Shown here piece by piece: positions 1-9,096 of a stretch of DNA of 64,000 bases. A program made the position numbers and the translations under genes. The DNA is from Pyxidicoccus sp. MSG2 (lineage in GTDB: Bacteria > Myxococcota > Myxococcia > Myxococcales > Myxococcaceae), in NCBI RefSeq assembly GCF_026626705.1, contig NZ_JAPNKC010000001.1, positions 6,714,001-6,778,000 on the forward strand, written 5' to 3'. Position 1 is the first letter of the stretch, and every line of letters begins with the position of its first letter. The notes below the pieces were generated by a model. That model was not told the DNA's origin and searched no databases. It worked only from the letters and a program-made list of their open reading frames with translations.

Positions 1-50
1 GAAGGGCGCCGCTCGCCGCACCACCAGCCGCAAGAGCTCGCGCCGGTAAC

Positions 51-149
51 GTGCAGGAGCCGGGGGCGGGCTTTGCCCCGTCCATCCGCCGCGACCCGTT
101 CGCACCGCTCGCGTGCAGGCGCCGGGGCCGGAGGCGGGCTTTGCCCCGT
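51..149. repeat. Two-copy imperfect direct repeat near the window edge
   Basis: Two copies of a 17-bp string (GGCGGGCTTTGCCCCGT) lie at 65-81 and 133-149. Each is preceded by GTGCAGG (51-57 and 113-119), so the repeat unit is about 62-68 bp with a small length difference. The string contains GGGC-TTT-GCCC, a short hairpin. Nothing coding is convincing in 1-272; it is probably the intergenic tail between the first complete gene and an unseen neighbour. Confidence 0.5.
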
Positions 150-272
150 TCCGCTCCGCTCGCAGCCCGTCCGCTGGAAACACGAAGGGCCACGGGTCGC
201 GGACACTCGCCGCGCACCGTGGCCCTCGAACGCGCGCGGGCGCCCCAGCGGCGCGCCCGGCGCTTTCAAACG

Positions 273-1814
273 TCAACGCTTGAGGCGCAGGAGGAAGATG
301 TCCGCCCGGGCGGCGGGGCGACGGCCGGGGCCGAAGTCGCTCTCTCGGTCCGTGTGGCCGAAGAGGATGGCATCGCCTCCCGGCAGCACCGCCACGGTGG
401 GCATGGCCTCCAGGCCGGCCAGCTCGCCCCGTGGCCTGGGCGGGTCCGACAGGAAGAGTCGGGTGGCCACCACCGCGCCGGTGGCGTCGTAGCGCAGGGC
501 CACCGGCTGCGAGGAACCCATGCCGTCCGAGCTGGCGGCGCCGTCCTCGATGCGGTTGTAGGTGAAGCCTCCCACCACCACCTCGCCTGTGGTGTCCACC
601 GCGAGTGAGCCCACCTGGAGCCCGTCACCGAGGTTGCGGCTCCAGCGCTCCTGGCCGCCCGACTGCGTGGAGATGAGGAAGGGGCTGTAGCGGTAGGGGT
701 GGCCCTGGAGCTTCTTGCTCGCCCAGTCCACGGTGCCCAGGAAGGACCCGGTGGCCACCACCGCACCCTGGCCGTCCAGCCCCACCGCCGTCACGGAGCC
801 GCGCGCGTGCTGCAGCGCCTTGGCCCACGTCAGCGCGCCGTCCGAGTAGAGCGCCAGGAAGGGGCTGCCGTCGCGGGTGGACTCCACGCGCTGGTTGCCG
901 ATGCGCACCGCGCCCACGTAGCGGCCGCCCACCGCCATCCGCCCACGGCCGTCCACCGCGAGTGTGGTCAATTCGACGGAGTCCTCCTTGCCCTCGGGCC
1001 TGCCGATGGAGAGGGAGTGCTCCGCCTTCCCGTCCGCCGAGTACGTCACCACCACCGCGCCGGAGTCGTTGAAGGCCACCAGCGCGCGGCCCTGTGCATC
1101 CACCGCGAGGTCCGCCACGGTAAGGCCAGTGCCCGCGGGCGTCGCCCAGACGAGGTTTCCATTCGCGTCCAGCCGGGCCACGAAGGCGCCGTCGCCCAGC
1201 TCGCGCGTCTCGAAGTCCAGCAGGCCCGTCACGTTGCCCGCCAGGAAGAAGCCGCCCGCGGGGTCCACGGCCACATGGGCGCGCACGTCGGCGTGCAGCT
1301 CGGCGGGTGTCTCGGGCGAGCGCACCTCGAAGGTCCGCTGCCAGCGCGTCTCGCCATCCGCCGAGCGCCGCGTCAGCACCAGGGAGACCCGGTCATCCGT
1401 CCGGGTGCGGGTTTCCAGGTCGTCGATGCCGTGGATGGCCACCGTGAAGATGTCGCCGCTGGCGTCCACCGCCGCGTCCAGCGCCAGGTCGTCCTGCGGC
1501 GTGCCCTCGCGCGCCACCCACAGCGTGGCACCCGGGCCCGGCGGGGGCGGCGGTGGCTCCGGCGTGGGTTCCGGGCGGGTGTCCGGAGGCTCCTCTTCCT
1601 GGGGTTGCTCGACAGGCGGCGGGAGGTCGCCACCGTCCTCCGGACCAGGCCCGGGCGCCGCGGAGCAGTCCTCTCCGAGCGTGTCCACGCAGTCTTCCGT
1701 GGCGGGAGGCGTGTCCACCTCACCGCTGCTGCAAGCCGTCACCAGCCCCATCCAACCCAGCACCGTCATCCCGATGACGGTCCGGGCCCAACGCCACCCC
1801 AGCCCCAGTCGCAT
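273..1814 (-). CDS. Lipoprotein with repeat beta-propeller-like domain
   Basis: A 513-residue exported lipoprotein. The signal segment runs from residue 1 to about 27 and ends in a lipobox, LVTAC. An acidic, Pro-rich linker (about 45-95) follows. The rest is repeated 40-50 residue blocks of the type 'AVDASGDIFTVA', 'AVDPAGGFFLAGNVTG', 'AVDGRGRMAVGGRYVG' and 'VDTTGEVVVGGFTYN', typical of SBBP/beta-propeller repeats in myxobacterial cell-surface proteins. The ATG at 1814 was chosen over a longer reading back to 1955 because it gives a proper signal peptide and has GGAGGGGG just upstream. It should be anchored in a membrane with the propeller outside the cytoplasm. No enzymatic motif was seen; the ligand is unknown. 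Confidence 0.8.
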   Translation of the reverse strand: MRLGLGWRWARTVIGMTVLGWMGLVTACSSGEVDTPPATEDCVDTLGEDCSAAPGPGPEDGGDLPPPVEQPQEEEPPDTRPEPTPEPPPPPPGPGATLWVAREGTPQDDLALDAAVDASGDIFTVAIHGIDDLETRTRTDDRVSLVLTRRSADGETRWQRTFEVRSPETPAELHADVRAHVAVDPAGGFFLAGNVTGLLDFETRELGDGAFVARLDANGNLVWATPAGTGLTVADLAVDAQGRALVAFNDSGAVVVTYSADGKAEHSLSIGRPEGKEDSVELTTLAVDGRGRMAVGGRYVGAVRIGNQRVESTRDGSPFLALYSDGALTWAKALQHARGSVTAVGLDGQGAVVATGSFLGTVDWASKKLQGHPYRYSPFLISTQSGGQERWSRNLGDGLQVGSLAVDTTGEVVVGGFTYNRIEDGAASSDGMGSSQPVALRYDATGAVVATRLFLSDPPRPRGELAGLEAMPTVAVLPGGDAILFGHTDRESDFGPGRRPAARADIFLLRLKR

Positions 1815-2030
1815 GATGAAAACCCCCTCCGCCGAGGAGGAGGGTCCGCATGCCACACGGTGCCAGCAACAAGGGGCTCGACGTCTGCCCGCCTGCCCGC
1901 CCCGCTGCGCAACGGCCGCCGCACCCGAGTGGAACGAAGGTTCCTTCCGCCGCACCCCGCCGCGCCACAGGTGGGGCGCGCGGTTTACCCACTCCGGGCG
2001 CGCGCGGGCCGTGGGTGCCCCCGCTCCACC
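1815..2030. other. Intergenic gap between SNF2 gene and lipoprotein, with GGAAC palindrome
   Basis: This 216-bp spacer separates two genes read leftwards. It holds GGAACGAAGGTTCC at 1931-1944 (5-bp arms, 4-bp spacer), one of several similar palindromes in the window. No clear intrinsic terminator for the SNF2 gene was seen. Confidence 0.4.
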
Positions 2031-5000
2031 TCAGTGACGGGTGGGCGGCGGCTCATCCCCCGTCGGGGCCGGAGGAGCGAGCTTCTGGGCGAGGAGGGCG
2101 AGCAGCTCCTTCGTGGTGAGTCGGCCCGCCTGGTCCTTGCCTTCGAGCACGCCGGCCACCAGCGCGCGCTTGTGCTCGTGCAGCGCGAGCATCTGCTCCT
2201 CCAGGGTGCCGCGCGCCACCAGCCGGTAGACGGTGACGGGCCGCTCCTGGCCGATGCGGTGGGCGCGGTCTGACGCCTGGTCCTCCACGGCCGGGTTCCA
2301 CCACGGGTCCAGGTGGATGACGCTGGTGGCGGCGGTGAGGTTGAGGCCGAAGCCGCCGGCCTTGAGGGAGATGAGGAACAGCGGCGCGGTGCCCTCCTGG
2401 AAGGCCCGCACGCGTTCTGCCCGTGCACCCTGCGGCGTCTGGCCGTCCAGGTACTCGTACCGGATGCCCTGCGCGTCCAGCACCTCGCGCACCAGCGCCA
2501 GGTGCGAGGTGAACTGGCTGAAGACGAGCGTCCGCTGCCCTTCCGCCCGCAGCTCCTCCACCAGTTCCATGAAGCGCTTCAGCTTGGAGGACTCCAGCGT
2601 GGAGGTCGGGTCGTAGAGGCGCGGGTGCGAGGCGAGCAGGCGCAGCCGGGTGAGCGCGGCGAGGACTTCGATGCGGCGCTCCTGCTCGCGCAGCTTCGCC
2701 TTGCGCGTCTCCAACTCCGAGAGCGCGGCGAGCCGGGCATCCTCGTAGAGCTGCCACTCCGCGGAGGAGAACACCACGGGCACGCGCACGTCGGTGCGCG
2801 GCGGAAGCTGCGCCTCCACCTGGGCCTTGGTGCGCCGGAGGAGGAAGGGTTGCAGCACGCGGGCCAGCGCGGGCGCGGCCGTGGGGTCGATGCCCTTCTC
2901 GATGGGCGCCGCGAAGCGCTCGCGGAAGGCCTCCCAGCTTCCGAGCAGCTCCGGGAAGACGACGGCGAAGAGGGCCCACAGCTCGCCCAGGTGGTTCTCC
3001 AGCGGCGTGCCGGAGAGGGCGAAGCGGAAGTCCGCCTCGAGCAGCCGCGCGGCGCGGAAGCGGTGCGTCGCCGCGTTCTTCAGCGTCTGGGCCTCGTCGA
3101 AGACGACGGTGGAGAAGCGCAGCGAGGACAGCCGCTCGATGTCGCGCGTGAGCAGGCCATAGCTGAGCACGAGGACGTCTTTCGGCCCCAGGCGCTCCAG
3201 CGTGCCACCCCGGTCCTCCGCGTCCGCGTAGAGGTGCATCCGCAGCGACGGAGCGAAGCGCTTCGCCTCGTCCATCCAGTTGAAGGCCACGGAGGTGGGC
3301 GCCAGCACCAGCGCGGGGCCGAGCCTGCTCCTGTCGAGCAGCACGGCCAGGGCCTGCACCGTCTTGCCCAGGCCCATGTCGTCCGCGAGCACGCCGCCCG
3401 CGTTCCACGAGGCCAGCCGCGTGAGCCAGCGGAAGCCGTCGAGCTGGTAGTCGCGCAGCTCCGTCTTCAGCGTCGCGGGGACACGGGGGCGCAATTCCTT
3501 CGCGGCGAAGATGCGCTCCACGAGCTTCTGCCACGCGACGTCCGACTCCACCTTCGCGCCCGCGGCGCCGAGCGCGCTCAGGGCCTCGGCGGCGGACGGG
3601 CCGACCTCCAGGCCGTGGCGCGAGAGGTACGCGTGGTCCGACAGCCGCTCCAGGTGCTGGCGCAGGGCGTCTTCAATCTCCACGTAGGACTGCGCGGAGA
3701 CGTGGACGAAGCGCTCCTTGCGGCGGGCCGCGTCCAGCAGTCGTGCCAGCTCCACGCGCTCTCCGTCCACGGACAGCGCGCCGAGCACGCCGAACCAGTG
3801 GCGCTTGCGCTCGACGGTGACCTTGAGGGCGGCGGGCCCGCGCCCGGCGAGCAGCCGCAGGGGCGCGCCAGTCCATTCCAGCTCGGGCTTCGGCTCCAGC
3901 GCGGCGCAGACCTTGAGCAGCGTCAGCGCGCCGTGGGCGCTGGTGTAGAGGAAGGTATAGGGGAAGACCTCATCCGGACTGGCGGTGTCGAGCGGGAGCC
4001 GGGCCAGGAGCGCCTCGGCGGCCTCGCGCTCCTGGACGAAGTCGCGCACCGCATGGAAGGGCGTGGTGCCCCGCCGCACGTGGACATCGCGGGAGCCCTC
4101 ACCCGGGACGAACGCTCCACTGTCGGGAAGCGGACGCGTGCGGACCTCCAGGCGCACGCCGCCGCCGTGCTGGGCCTCGAGCCGCAACACGATGAGGTTG
4201 CGCGTGGGGAGCGCCTCGCCCATGACGCTGCGGGGCATGGCCACCGGCAGGCGCTGGGAGAACCTGGACAGGCGCTCCAGGAGCGCGCCGTGGCTCTCCG
4301 GAGGGAAGGCGTTGCCGTGGCGCTGGAGCACGGAGAGGACGGCGCGGGCCTCCGCGCTGACGTCGAGCACGGTGAGCCGGCGCGAGCCCTCGTCCCACAG
4401 GAAGAGGGCTTCGTCGGGCTTCGACCTACGGACGCGCTCCAGCAGCGTGGGGGGAAGTGTCGCTCCGTCCACACCCGCGGCGACGATGACGGTGCCGTCG
4501 CGGTCCTCGGCGACGAGCCCCACCCGGGCGCGTTCGACTCGCACCAGCTCCGGGGTGTCCTCCAGGAAGATGCGCGGGTGGTTGGCGAGCTCGAAGAGCA
4601 GCTCTCGCGAGGCGGGGGCCGCGGTCTCCGGCAGCAGCGCGGCGAGGCGCGCGTCGGTGGGGGACAGCAGCGAGCCGTACTCCTGGAGGAGCCGTCGCCG
4701 GGTGAGTCGCGAGCCGGTGCTGAGCTGGCCCTTCTTGTTGCGGCGGTGGACGTAGGGGGCGAGCTCCACGCCGTAGCTCGGGATGACCTCCAGGCGCCAG
4801 GAGAGCTCCGAGCCCGCCGCCGCGCTCGGGCTCTCCTCGACGGCGCGCTCCAGGGCGCGCAGCGTGCGCTCCCAGGCGGGGCGGACCAGTTCCTCGAGCA
4901 GCTCACCGAGCTCGTCCGTCCAGGGCTGGCGCAGCCAGAGCAGGGCGGTGTCGATGGCGGCGAGCATGTGGACGCACGCCGTGGCGCCGCAGGAGCAGTC

Positions 5001-5606
5001 CGCCTTCACCTCCGTGGGCGAGAAGGTGAGGCGTGCCTCGGGGAGGATGAAGCCGGCCACGGCGCCGAGCGGCAGTTCCGAGCAGCGGATCTCCTTGAGC
5101 TTGAAGCCGGGCAGGACGGCGTCGTGCTGGAGGGTCTCCGGGGACAGCCAGCGCCGCGGCCGGGCGGCGACCGTGTCCGGGATGCGGGCGCGCAGCTCCA
5201 CGAGGAGGCGGTGGACGGGGTGCGTGCGGGCTTCCTCGGGAGGACGCAGGCGCTCGGGGATGGAGGCGCGGGCGTCCTCGGCGGCGGCGCGCTCGTCCTC
5301 CAGGAAGCGGCAGGCGAGGCGGGGGAGCAGCTCCCGCATCTTCGGGGACGGCTGGACCTCGGAGGTCCAGCGCGCCACGGACTCCGAGCTGGCCAGCTCC
5401 ACCAGCCTGCGACCGGCGATGGCCATGCGGAACTGCGGCACCAGCGGGGCCTCCACGCGCGGGCCGAGCATGACGAGGCTGAGGCGGGTGACGTGCTCGA
5501 TGCCGTGCGCCCGGAGCCACGTGAGCAGTGCGCCATCCGTGTCGAAGGGAGGGCCTCCGGCCTCCTGCGAGGAGCGAGGGGAGGACGGCGCGGGCTCGGG
5601 AGGCAT
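2031..5606 (-). CDS. SWIM zinc-finger SNF2-family DEAD/DEAH helicase
   Basis: A 1191-residue cytoplasmic SNF2-type ATPase. A SWIM-type zinc motif (DCSCGATACVH) sits near residue 205. The C-terminal half holds the motor: Walker A DDMGLGKT near residue 740, DEAQ box (VFDEAQTLKN), SGTPLENHLGELW, and in the second RecA lobe FSQFTSHL and DPWWNPAVEDQASDRAHRIGQ. This SWIM-plus-SNF2 layout is common in large bacterial SNF2 proteins, presumed to translocate on double-stranded DNA and remodel protein-DNA complexes; its substrate is unknown. It stands alone, divergent from the kinase operon across about 208 bp. It is unrelated in layout to the second SNF2 gene at 29705-32566, which lacks the SWIM motif. 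The exact start is uncertain, but the ATG at 5606 is reasonable. Confidence 0.88.
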   Translation of the reverse strand: MPPEPAPSSPRSSQEAGGPPFDTDGALLTWLRAHGIEHVTRLSLVMLGPRVEAPLVPQFRMAIAGRRLVELASSESVARWTSEVQPSPKMRELLPRLACRFLEDERAAAEDARASIPERLRPPEEARTHPVHRLLVELRARIPDTVAARPRRWLSPETLQHDAVLPGFKLKEIRCSELPLGAVAGFILPEARLTFSPTEVKADCSCGATACVHMLAAIDTALLWLRQPWTDELGELLEELVRPAWERTLRALERAVEESPSAAAGSELSWRLEVIPSYGVELAPYVHRRNKKGQLSTGSRLTRRRLLQEYGSLLSPTDARLAALLPETAAPASRELLFELANHPRIFLEDTPELVRVERARVGLVAEDRDGTVIVAAGVDGATLPPTLLERVRRSKPDEALFLWDEGSRRLTVLDVSAEARAVLSVLQRHGNAFPPESHGALLERLSRFSQRLPVAMPRSVMGEALPTRNLIVLRLEAQHGGGVRLEVRTRPLPDSGAFVPGEGSRDVHVRRGTTPFHAVRDFVQEREAAEALLARLPLDTASPDEVFPYTFLYTSAHGALTLLKVCAALEPKPELEWTGAPLRLLAGRGPAALKVTVERKRHWFGVLGALSVDGERVELARLLDAARRKERFVHVSAQSYVEIEDALRQHLERLSDHAYLSRHGLEVGPSAAEALSALGAAGAKVESDVAWQKLVERIFAAKELRPRVPATLKTELRDYQLDGFRWLTRLASWNAGGVLADDMGLGKTVQALAVLLDRSRLGPALVLAPTSVAFNWMDEAKRFAPSLRMHLYADAEDRGGTLERLGPKDVLVLSYGLLTRDIERLSSLRFSTVVFDEAQTLKNAATHRFRAARLLEADFRFALSGTPLENHLGELWALFAVVFPELLGSWEAFRERFAAPIEKGIDPTAAPALARVLQPFLLRRTKAQVEAQLPPRTDVRVPVVFSSAEWQLYEDARLAALSELETRKAKLREQERRIEVLAALTRLRLLASHPRLYDPTSTLESSKLKRFMELVEELRAEGQRTLVFSQFTSHLALVREVLDAQGIRYEYLDGQTPQGARAERVRAFQEGTAPLFLISLKAGGFGLNLTAATSVIHLDPWWNPAVEDQASDRAHRIGQERPVTVYRLVARGTLEEQMLALHEHKRALVAGVLEGKDQAGRLTTKELLALLAQKLAPPAPTGDEPPPTRH

Positions 5607-5780
5607 GCGGTGGCTGTTTCTTCAGGATGCGCCGGGGAAAGGCAAGCATCCGGGGCTGAGTGTCACGACCATGCAACGGCGACGGCTGTGAAGCTACCTC
5701 GGTAACGAGGAGGTAACGATCATGTAAACACAGCGGTCACGTACTGGCCCCCATGTGCCACGGCTCTGTAGAAGCAGCCT

Positions 5781-5797
5781 ATTCGCGGTCTGCGAAT
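5781..5797 (+). promoter_or_regulatory. Perfect dyad in leader of the kinase operon
   Basis: ATTCGC, a 5-base spacer, then GCGAAT: a perfect 6-bp inverted repeat followed by TTTT, ending 4-5 bases before the Shine-Dalgarno region (GGAGAGG) of the kinase. It could be an operator or a leader hairpin affecting translation or transcription. The direct repeat GGTAACGA at 5701-5708 and 5712-5719 lies further upstream in the same gap. Confidence 0.4.
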
Positions 5798-5814
5798 TTT
5801 ACGGAGAGGTAACA

Positions 5815-7659
5815 GTGTCGGCCCCGCGTGATGCATCCACCCGCGCCAATCTGCTGGGCAGATACGAGCTCGTCACCGAGCTGGGTCAAGGCGGGATGGC
5901 AAAGGTGTACCGGGCGCGTGCCGCGGGCCCGGGAGGCTTCGAGAAGACGCTGGTGGTGAAGTGCATCCTGCCGCACCTGGCGCAGGACCCCCAGTTCGTC
6001 GAGATGTTCCTGGCCGAGGCCCGGCTGGCGGCGCGGCTCAACCACCCCAACCTCGTGCAGATTTTCGACTTCGGCGAGGCGGCGGGCGCGTACTTCCTGG
6101 CGATGGAGTACATCGACGGGCCGACGCTGCGTGCGCTGCTGCGGCGGCTGGCCGCGCAGGGCCAGGCGATACCCTATCCCCTTTGTGCGCGCATCGCGTC
6201 AGCGGTGTGCGAGGGGCTCACGTTCGCGCACGAGTTCTGTGATCCGGACACGGGCGAGGCGCTGCGGATGATTCACCGCGACGTCAGCCCCGACAACATC
6301 CTGCTGTCACGCAGCGGCAACGTGAAGCTGGTGGACTTCGGCATCGCCAAGGCCACCAGCCAGGCGCCGCAGACGCAGGTGGGCACGCTCAAGGGCAAGG
6401 TGCCGTACATGGCGCCCGAGCAGCTGCGCAACGAGCCGCTGGACCCACGCACGGACGTGTACTCGCTGGGGGTGGTGCTCTACGAGATGGTGGCGGGTGC
6501 CAAGCCCTTCGAGGCCAGCAACGAAGCGGCGCTGATGCGTGCCATCCTCTTCGAGCCCTTCATTCCCGTGGACGCGCGGCGAGAAGGCGCACCCGAGGCC
6601 CTGCTGCGCATCATCCAGCGCGCCCTCGCGAAGGACCGCGAGACGCGGTACGCGGACTGCCGGCAGATGCAGGCGGACCTGGACCGGTACCTGCTGAGCT
6701 GCGGGCACCCGGTGGGCGCGCAGCACATGGCCCAGCTCATCAGCCGCGCGGGCGTGCCCGTCGGTGGGAGCCCCGTCGTGGGCACCCCTGTCTCCGGCGG
6801 GGTCAGCGTGCCCTGGGATGCGCCGCCGGGCTCCGGCCCTCCGCGGCCCGCCACCGGCCCGTCCATGCGCGCTCCGACGGAGGTCACCCCGCCGCAGCCC
6901 ACCGGCCCCACCCGCCCCCTGTTCCTGACGCGAGGCCGGGGCGTGCTCCTGCTCGCCGTGGGCGTCGGCGCGCTGCTGGCGGGCGCCGTCGCCGTGGTCC
7001 TGCGCCCCAGCGGTGGGGGTGGCCCGCCCTCCGCCCCCGTGGCCGCCAACACGCCGCCCTCCACGGGCGTCCCCGCCGCGCCCGGGGCCAACGGCGCGGT
7101 GCCCTCCACGACAGGGGTGCCGGGCACGGCCCCCGCGGGCACGAACGCGGAAGGAACCGTCGTTCCGCCCACCGGCGTCGCCACGGCCGTGCAGGGCGCC
7201 ACCGTGGAAGGAACCGTCGTTCCGCCCGCCGGGGCCACGGCGCAGGCCCCCGCCGAGCCGGCGGAGGTGGAACTGCAGGTGACGGTGACGCCGCGCAAGG
7301 CCCAGCTTCGCCTGGACGACCAGCCGCTGGAGGGCAACCCCTTCTCGGACACCTTCCCCCGGGATGGCCGCGTGCGCACGCTGCGCGTCTCCGCCTCCGG
7401 CTACACGACGGTGGTGAAGGAGGTGCGCCTCGACCGCGACCTGGCGCTCGACATCACCCTCTCCCGGCGCGGCCAGGAGTCGCGCCGTCCCGCCGTCGTG
7501 GAGAGCCCACCGCGCGAGCCGGCCCAGGTGCAGCCCCAGTCGCCGGACTTCGCCGAGCTGCCCGCGAAGCCGGCCCGGCGCAAGCCGCCCCGGCGCACCC
7601 TCGACCCGGACGACCCCTGGGCCGAGCAGGGCGCTACCCCTTCCTCGGAAACCCCATGA
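5815..7659 (+). CDS. Transmembrane Ser/Thr protein kinase with C-terminal PEGA domain
   Basis: A 614-residue Hanks-type kinase. The catalytic domain spans about residues 15-300: Gly loop GQGGMAKVY near 23, VVK lysine, HRDVSPDN catalytic loop near 153, DFGIAK, and MAPEQ in the activation segment. A Pro/Gly/Thr-rich linker leads to one membrane helix (about 375-395), then a second low-complexity stretch with two EGTVVPP units. An extracytoplasmic PEGA-like domain (about 485-565) and a basic tail follow. The GTG start at 5815 was preferred to the longer reading from 5755 because GGAGAGG precedes it and the kinase fold begins right after. It is first in an operon and overlaps the next gene by 4 bp (ATGA), so the two are probably translationally coupled. 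It likely phosphorylates cytoplasmic partners in response to an envelope signal; no substrate can be inferred. Confidence 0.92.
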   Translation: MSAPRDASTRANLLGRYELVTELGQGGMAKVYRARAAGPGGFEKTLVVKCILPHLAQDPQFVEMFLAEARLAARLNHPNLVQIFDFGEAAGAYFLAMEYIDGPTLRALLRRLAAQGQAIPYPLCARIASAVCEGLTFAHEFCDPDTGEALRMIHRDVSPDNILLSRSGNVKLVDFGIAKATSQAPQTQVGTLKGKVPYMAPEQLRNEPLDPRTDVYSLGVVLYEMVAGAKPFEASNEAALMRAILFEPFIPVDARREGAPEALLRIIQRALAKDRETRYADCRQMQADLDRYLLSCGHPVGAQHMAQLISRAGVPVGGSPVVGTPVSGGVSVPWDAPPGSGPPRPATGPSMRAPTEVTPPQPTGPTRPLFLTRGRGVLLLAVGVGALLAGAVAVVLRPSGGGGPPSAPVAANTPPSTGVPAAPGANGAVPSTTGVPGTAPAGTNAEGTVVPPTGVATAVQGATVEGTVVPPAGATAQAPAEPAEVELQVTVTPRKAQLRLDDQPLEGNPFSDTFPRDGRVRTLRVSASGYTTVVKEVRLDRDLALDITLSRRGQESRRPAVVESPPREPAQVQPQSPDFAELPAKPARRKPPRRTLDPDDPWAEQGATPSSETP

Positions 7660-8681
7660 CCCCCATCTCGATGTGTCATCCGAAGCGGCTCGCCCTCGTG
7701 CTCCTGGTGGCGATGGCCGCGGGCAGCGCCAGCGCCGCCCCCGCTCGCAAGGCCCCCACCCCGCGCAACCAGCAGATGGAGGAGGCGCAGCGGCGCTACG
7801 AGCGCGGCAAGGAGTTCTACGAGGAGAGCGACTTCCGCGCGGCGCTGGTGGAGTTCGAGCGCGCCTACGAGCTGGCGCCCAGCTACCGGCTCCTCTACAG
7901 CATCGCCCAGGTCCAGTATCAGCTTCAGGACTACGCGGGCGCGCTGAGCAGCTTCCAGCAGTACCTGCAGGAGGGGCAGGCGGACATCACCGCCCAGCGC
8001 CGCGAGGAGGTGCAGCGCGAGGTGGAGCGCCTGCGCTCGCGCGTGGCCTCGCTGGACATCGTCACCCAGCCGGTGGGCGCGCAGGTGTCCGTGGATGACC
8101 AGCCGGTGGGGCGCACCCCGCTGTCCGAGCCGGTGGTGGTGAGCGCCGGCCGGCGCAAGGTGACGGCCGAGCTGCCCGGTGAGCCGCCCGTCACGCGCAT
8201 GGTGGACGTGGCCGGCATGGACAGCGTGCGGGTGCAGCTCGACTTCGCGCCTCCGCCCGTGCCGAAGCCCGCCCCCGTGGCGGCGCCCGTGGCCTCCGCC
8301 CCCGTGTCGGCGGCTCCCGGCCTCTCGGCCCGGGCCGAGCCGCGCGGCTTCCCCTGGAAGATGTGGACCGCCACCGGCGCGCTGGCGGTGGGCGCGGGCG
8401 TCACCGCCCTGCTCGCCAACGGTGCGGCCAGTGACTTGAAGACGCAGCGGGACACCTTCGGCGTGACGCGCGCCCAGTTGGACGACGCCAGCAGCAAGGC
8501 GAAGACGATGGCCCTCACCAGCGACATCCTCACCGGAGCCACGGTGGTGGCCGCCGGCATCTCCGCCTTCATGACCTTCTCCGGCGGCGGCTCCTCCTCC
8601 AACGCCTCTTCCGAGGCCTCCGCCCCGTCGGTGACGGTGGGCGTGGGTCCCGGCAGCGTGGGTGTTGCCGGTGCCTTCTAG
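7656..8681 (+). CDS. Secreted TPR protein with PEGA domain
   Basis: A 341-residue exported protein with signal peptide 1-28 (cleavage near SASAAP). TPR-like helices (about 40-125) include [38 protein letters not shown] and [17 protein letters not shown] domain follows (about 130-190; [27 protein letters not shown]). A Pro/Ala linker and two hydrophobic segments (about 230-250 and 285-308) close the protein. TPR plus PEGA in the periplasm is typical of myxobacterial companions of membrane kinases. The ATG overlaps the kinase stop, so the two are coupled, and the shared PEGA domain suggests they act on the same envelope surface. Exact role unknown. Confidence 0.85.
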   Translation: MTPISMCHPKRLALVLLVAMAAGSASAAPARKAPTPRNQQMEEAQRRYERGKEFYEESDFRAALVEFERAYELAPSYRLLYSIAQVQYQLQDYAGALSSFQQYLQEGQADITAQRREEVQREVERLRSRVASLDIVTQPVGAQVSVDDQPVGRTPLSEPVVVSAGRRKVTAELPGEPPVTRMVDVAGMDSVRVQLDFAPPPVPKPAPVAAPVASAPVSAAPGLSARAEPRGFPWKMWTATGALAVGAGVTALLANGAASDLKTQRDTFGVTRAQLDDASSKAKTMALTSDILTGATVVAAGISAFMTFSGGGSSSNASSEASAPSVTVGVGPGSVGVAGAF

Positions 8682-8706
8682 CCTTCAGACTTCCAGAGCC
8701 ACACCC

Positions 8707-9051
8707 ATGCCTTTGCCTTCCTTCTCCTTCTTCCGCCGGGCGCGCCGCGTCCTGCTCGCCCCGGTGCTGCTGGCGGCCACCGGCTGCTCGCTGGCCCTGG
8801 ATACCGAATCCGCGCAGTGCTCCACGGACGTGGACTGCGAGCGCTTCGGCACCTACCCCGTCTGCCAGGAGGGGGTGTGCATGCCGTCCGGGCTCGGCCC
8901 GCAGGGCTGCTTCCGCGGTGATGCGACTCGCGACGAGCAGTTCCTCAACCAGTGCACCCGCGCGGAGTGCATCCCCTTCGACAACTGCGCGCGCCTGGGG
9001 CGGTGCAATCCCGACGAGGCGCTGCCCGACCTCGTTCCCCGGCCTCCCTGA
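8707..9051 (+). CDS. Small cysteine-rich lipoprotein
   Basis: A 114-residue lipoprotein with lipobox LAATGC at about residue 25. The mature part has ten or so cysteines in spaced pairs (CSTDVDCERF, VCQEGVCMPSG, CTRAECIPFDNCARLGRC), suggesting a disulfide-stabilised extracellular module. The ATG at 8707 was chosen because it places the signal peptide at the N-terminus; a longer frame reaches back to 8662 inside the preceding gene. It is third in the kinase operon, 25 bp after the TPR/PEGA gene. Function unknown. The C-D-x-D-C pattern resembles Cys-rich linkers of myxobacterial surface proteins. Confidence 0.75.
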   Translation: MPLPSFSFFRRARRVLLAPVLLAATGCSLALDTESAQCSTDVDCERFGTYPVCQEGVCMPSGLGPQGCFRGDATRDEQFLNQCTRAECIPFDNCARLGRCNPDEALPDLVPRPP

Positions 9052-9096
9052 GCCGCTCCGTCCTCTTCCCGCTCCTCTTTCGAAGAACCGCCACCC

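Noticed and set aside
51-608. Small plus-strand frames at the left edge
   Set aside because: They overlap the lipoprotein gene antisense or run through the GC-rich repeat, with no start signal or domain.
2031-5606. First SNF2 gene as part of a defence system
   Set aside because: It carries a SWIM domain, stands alone beside ordinary genes and has no ZorA/B/C or other defence partners nearby.
2313-5705. 1130-codon open frame on the plus strand opposite the SNF2 gene
   Set aside because: Long antisense frames are expected at this GC content. It lacks any recognisable domain and has the Arg/Gly/His-rich composition of an out-of-phase reading.
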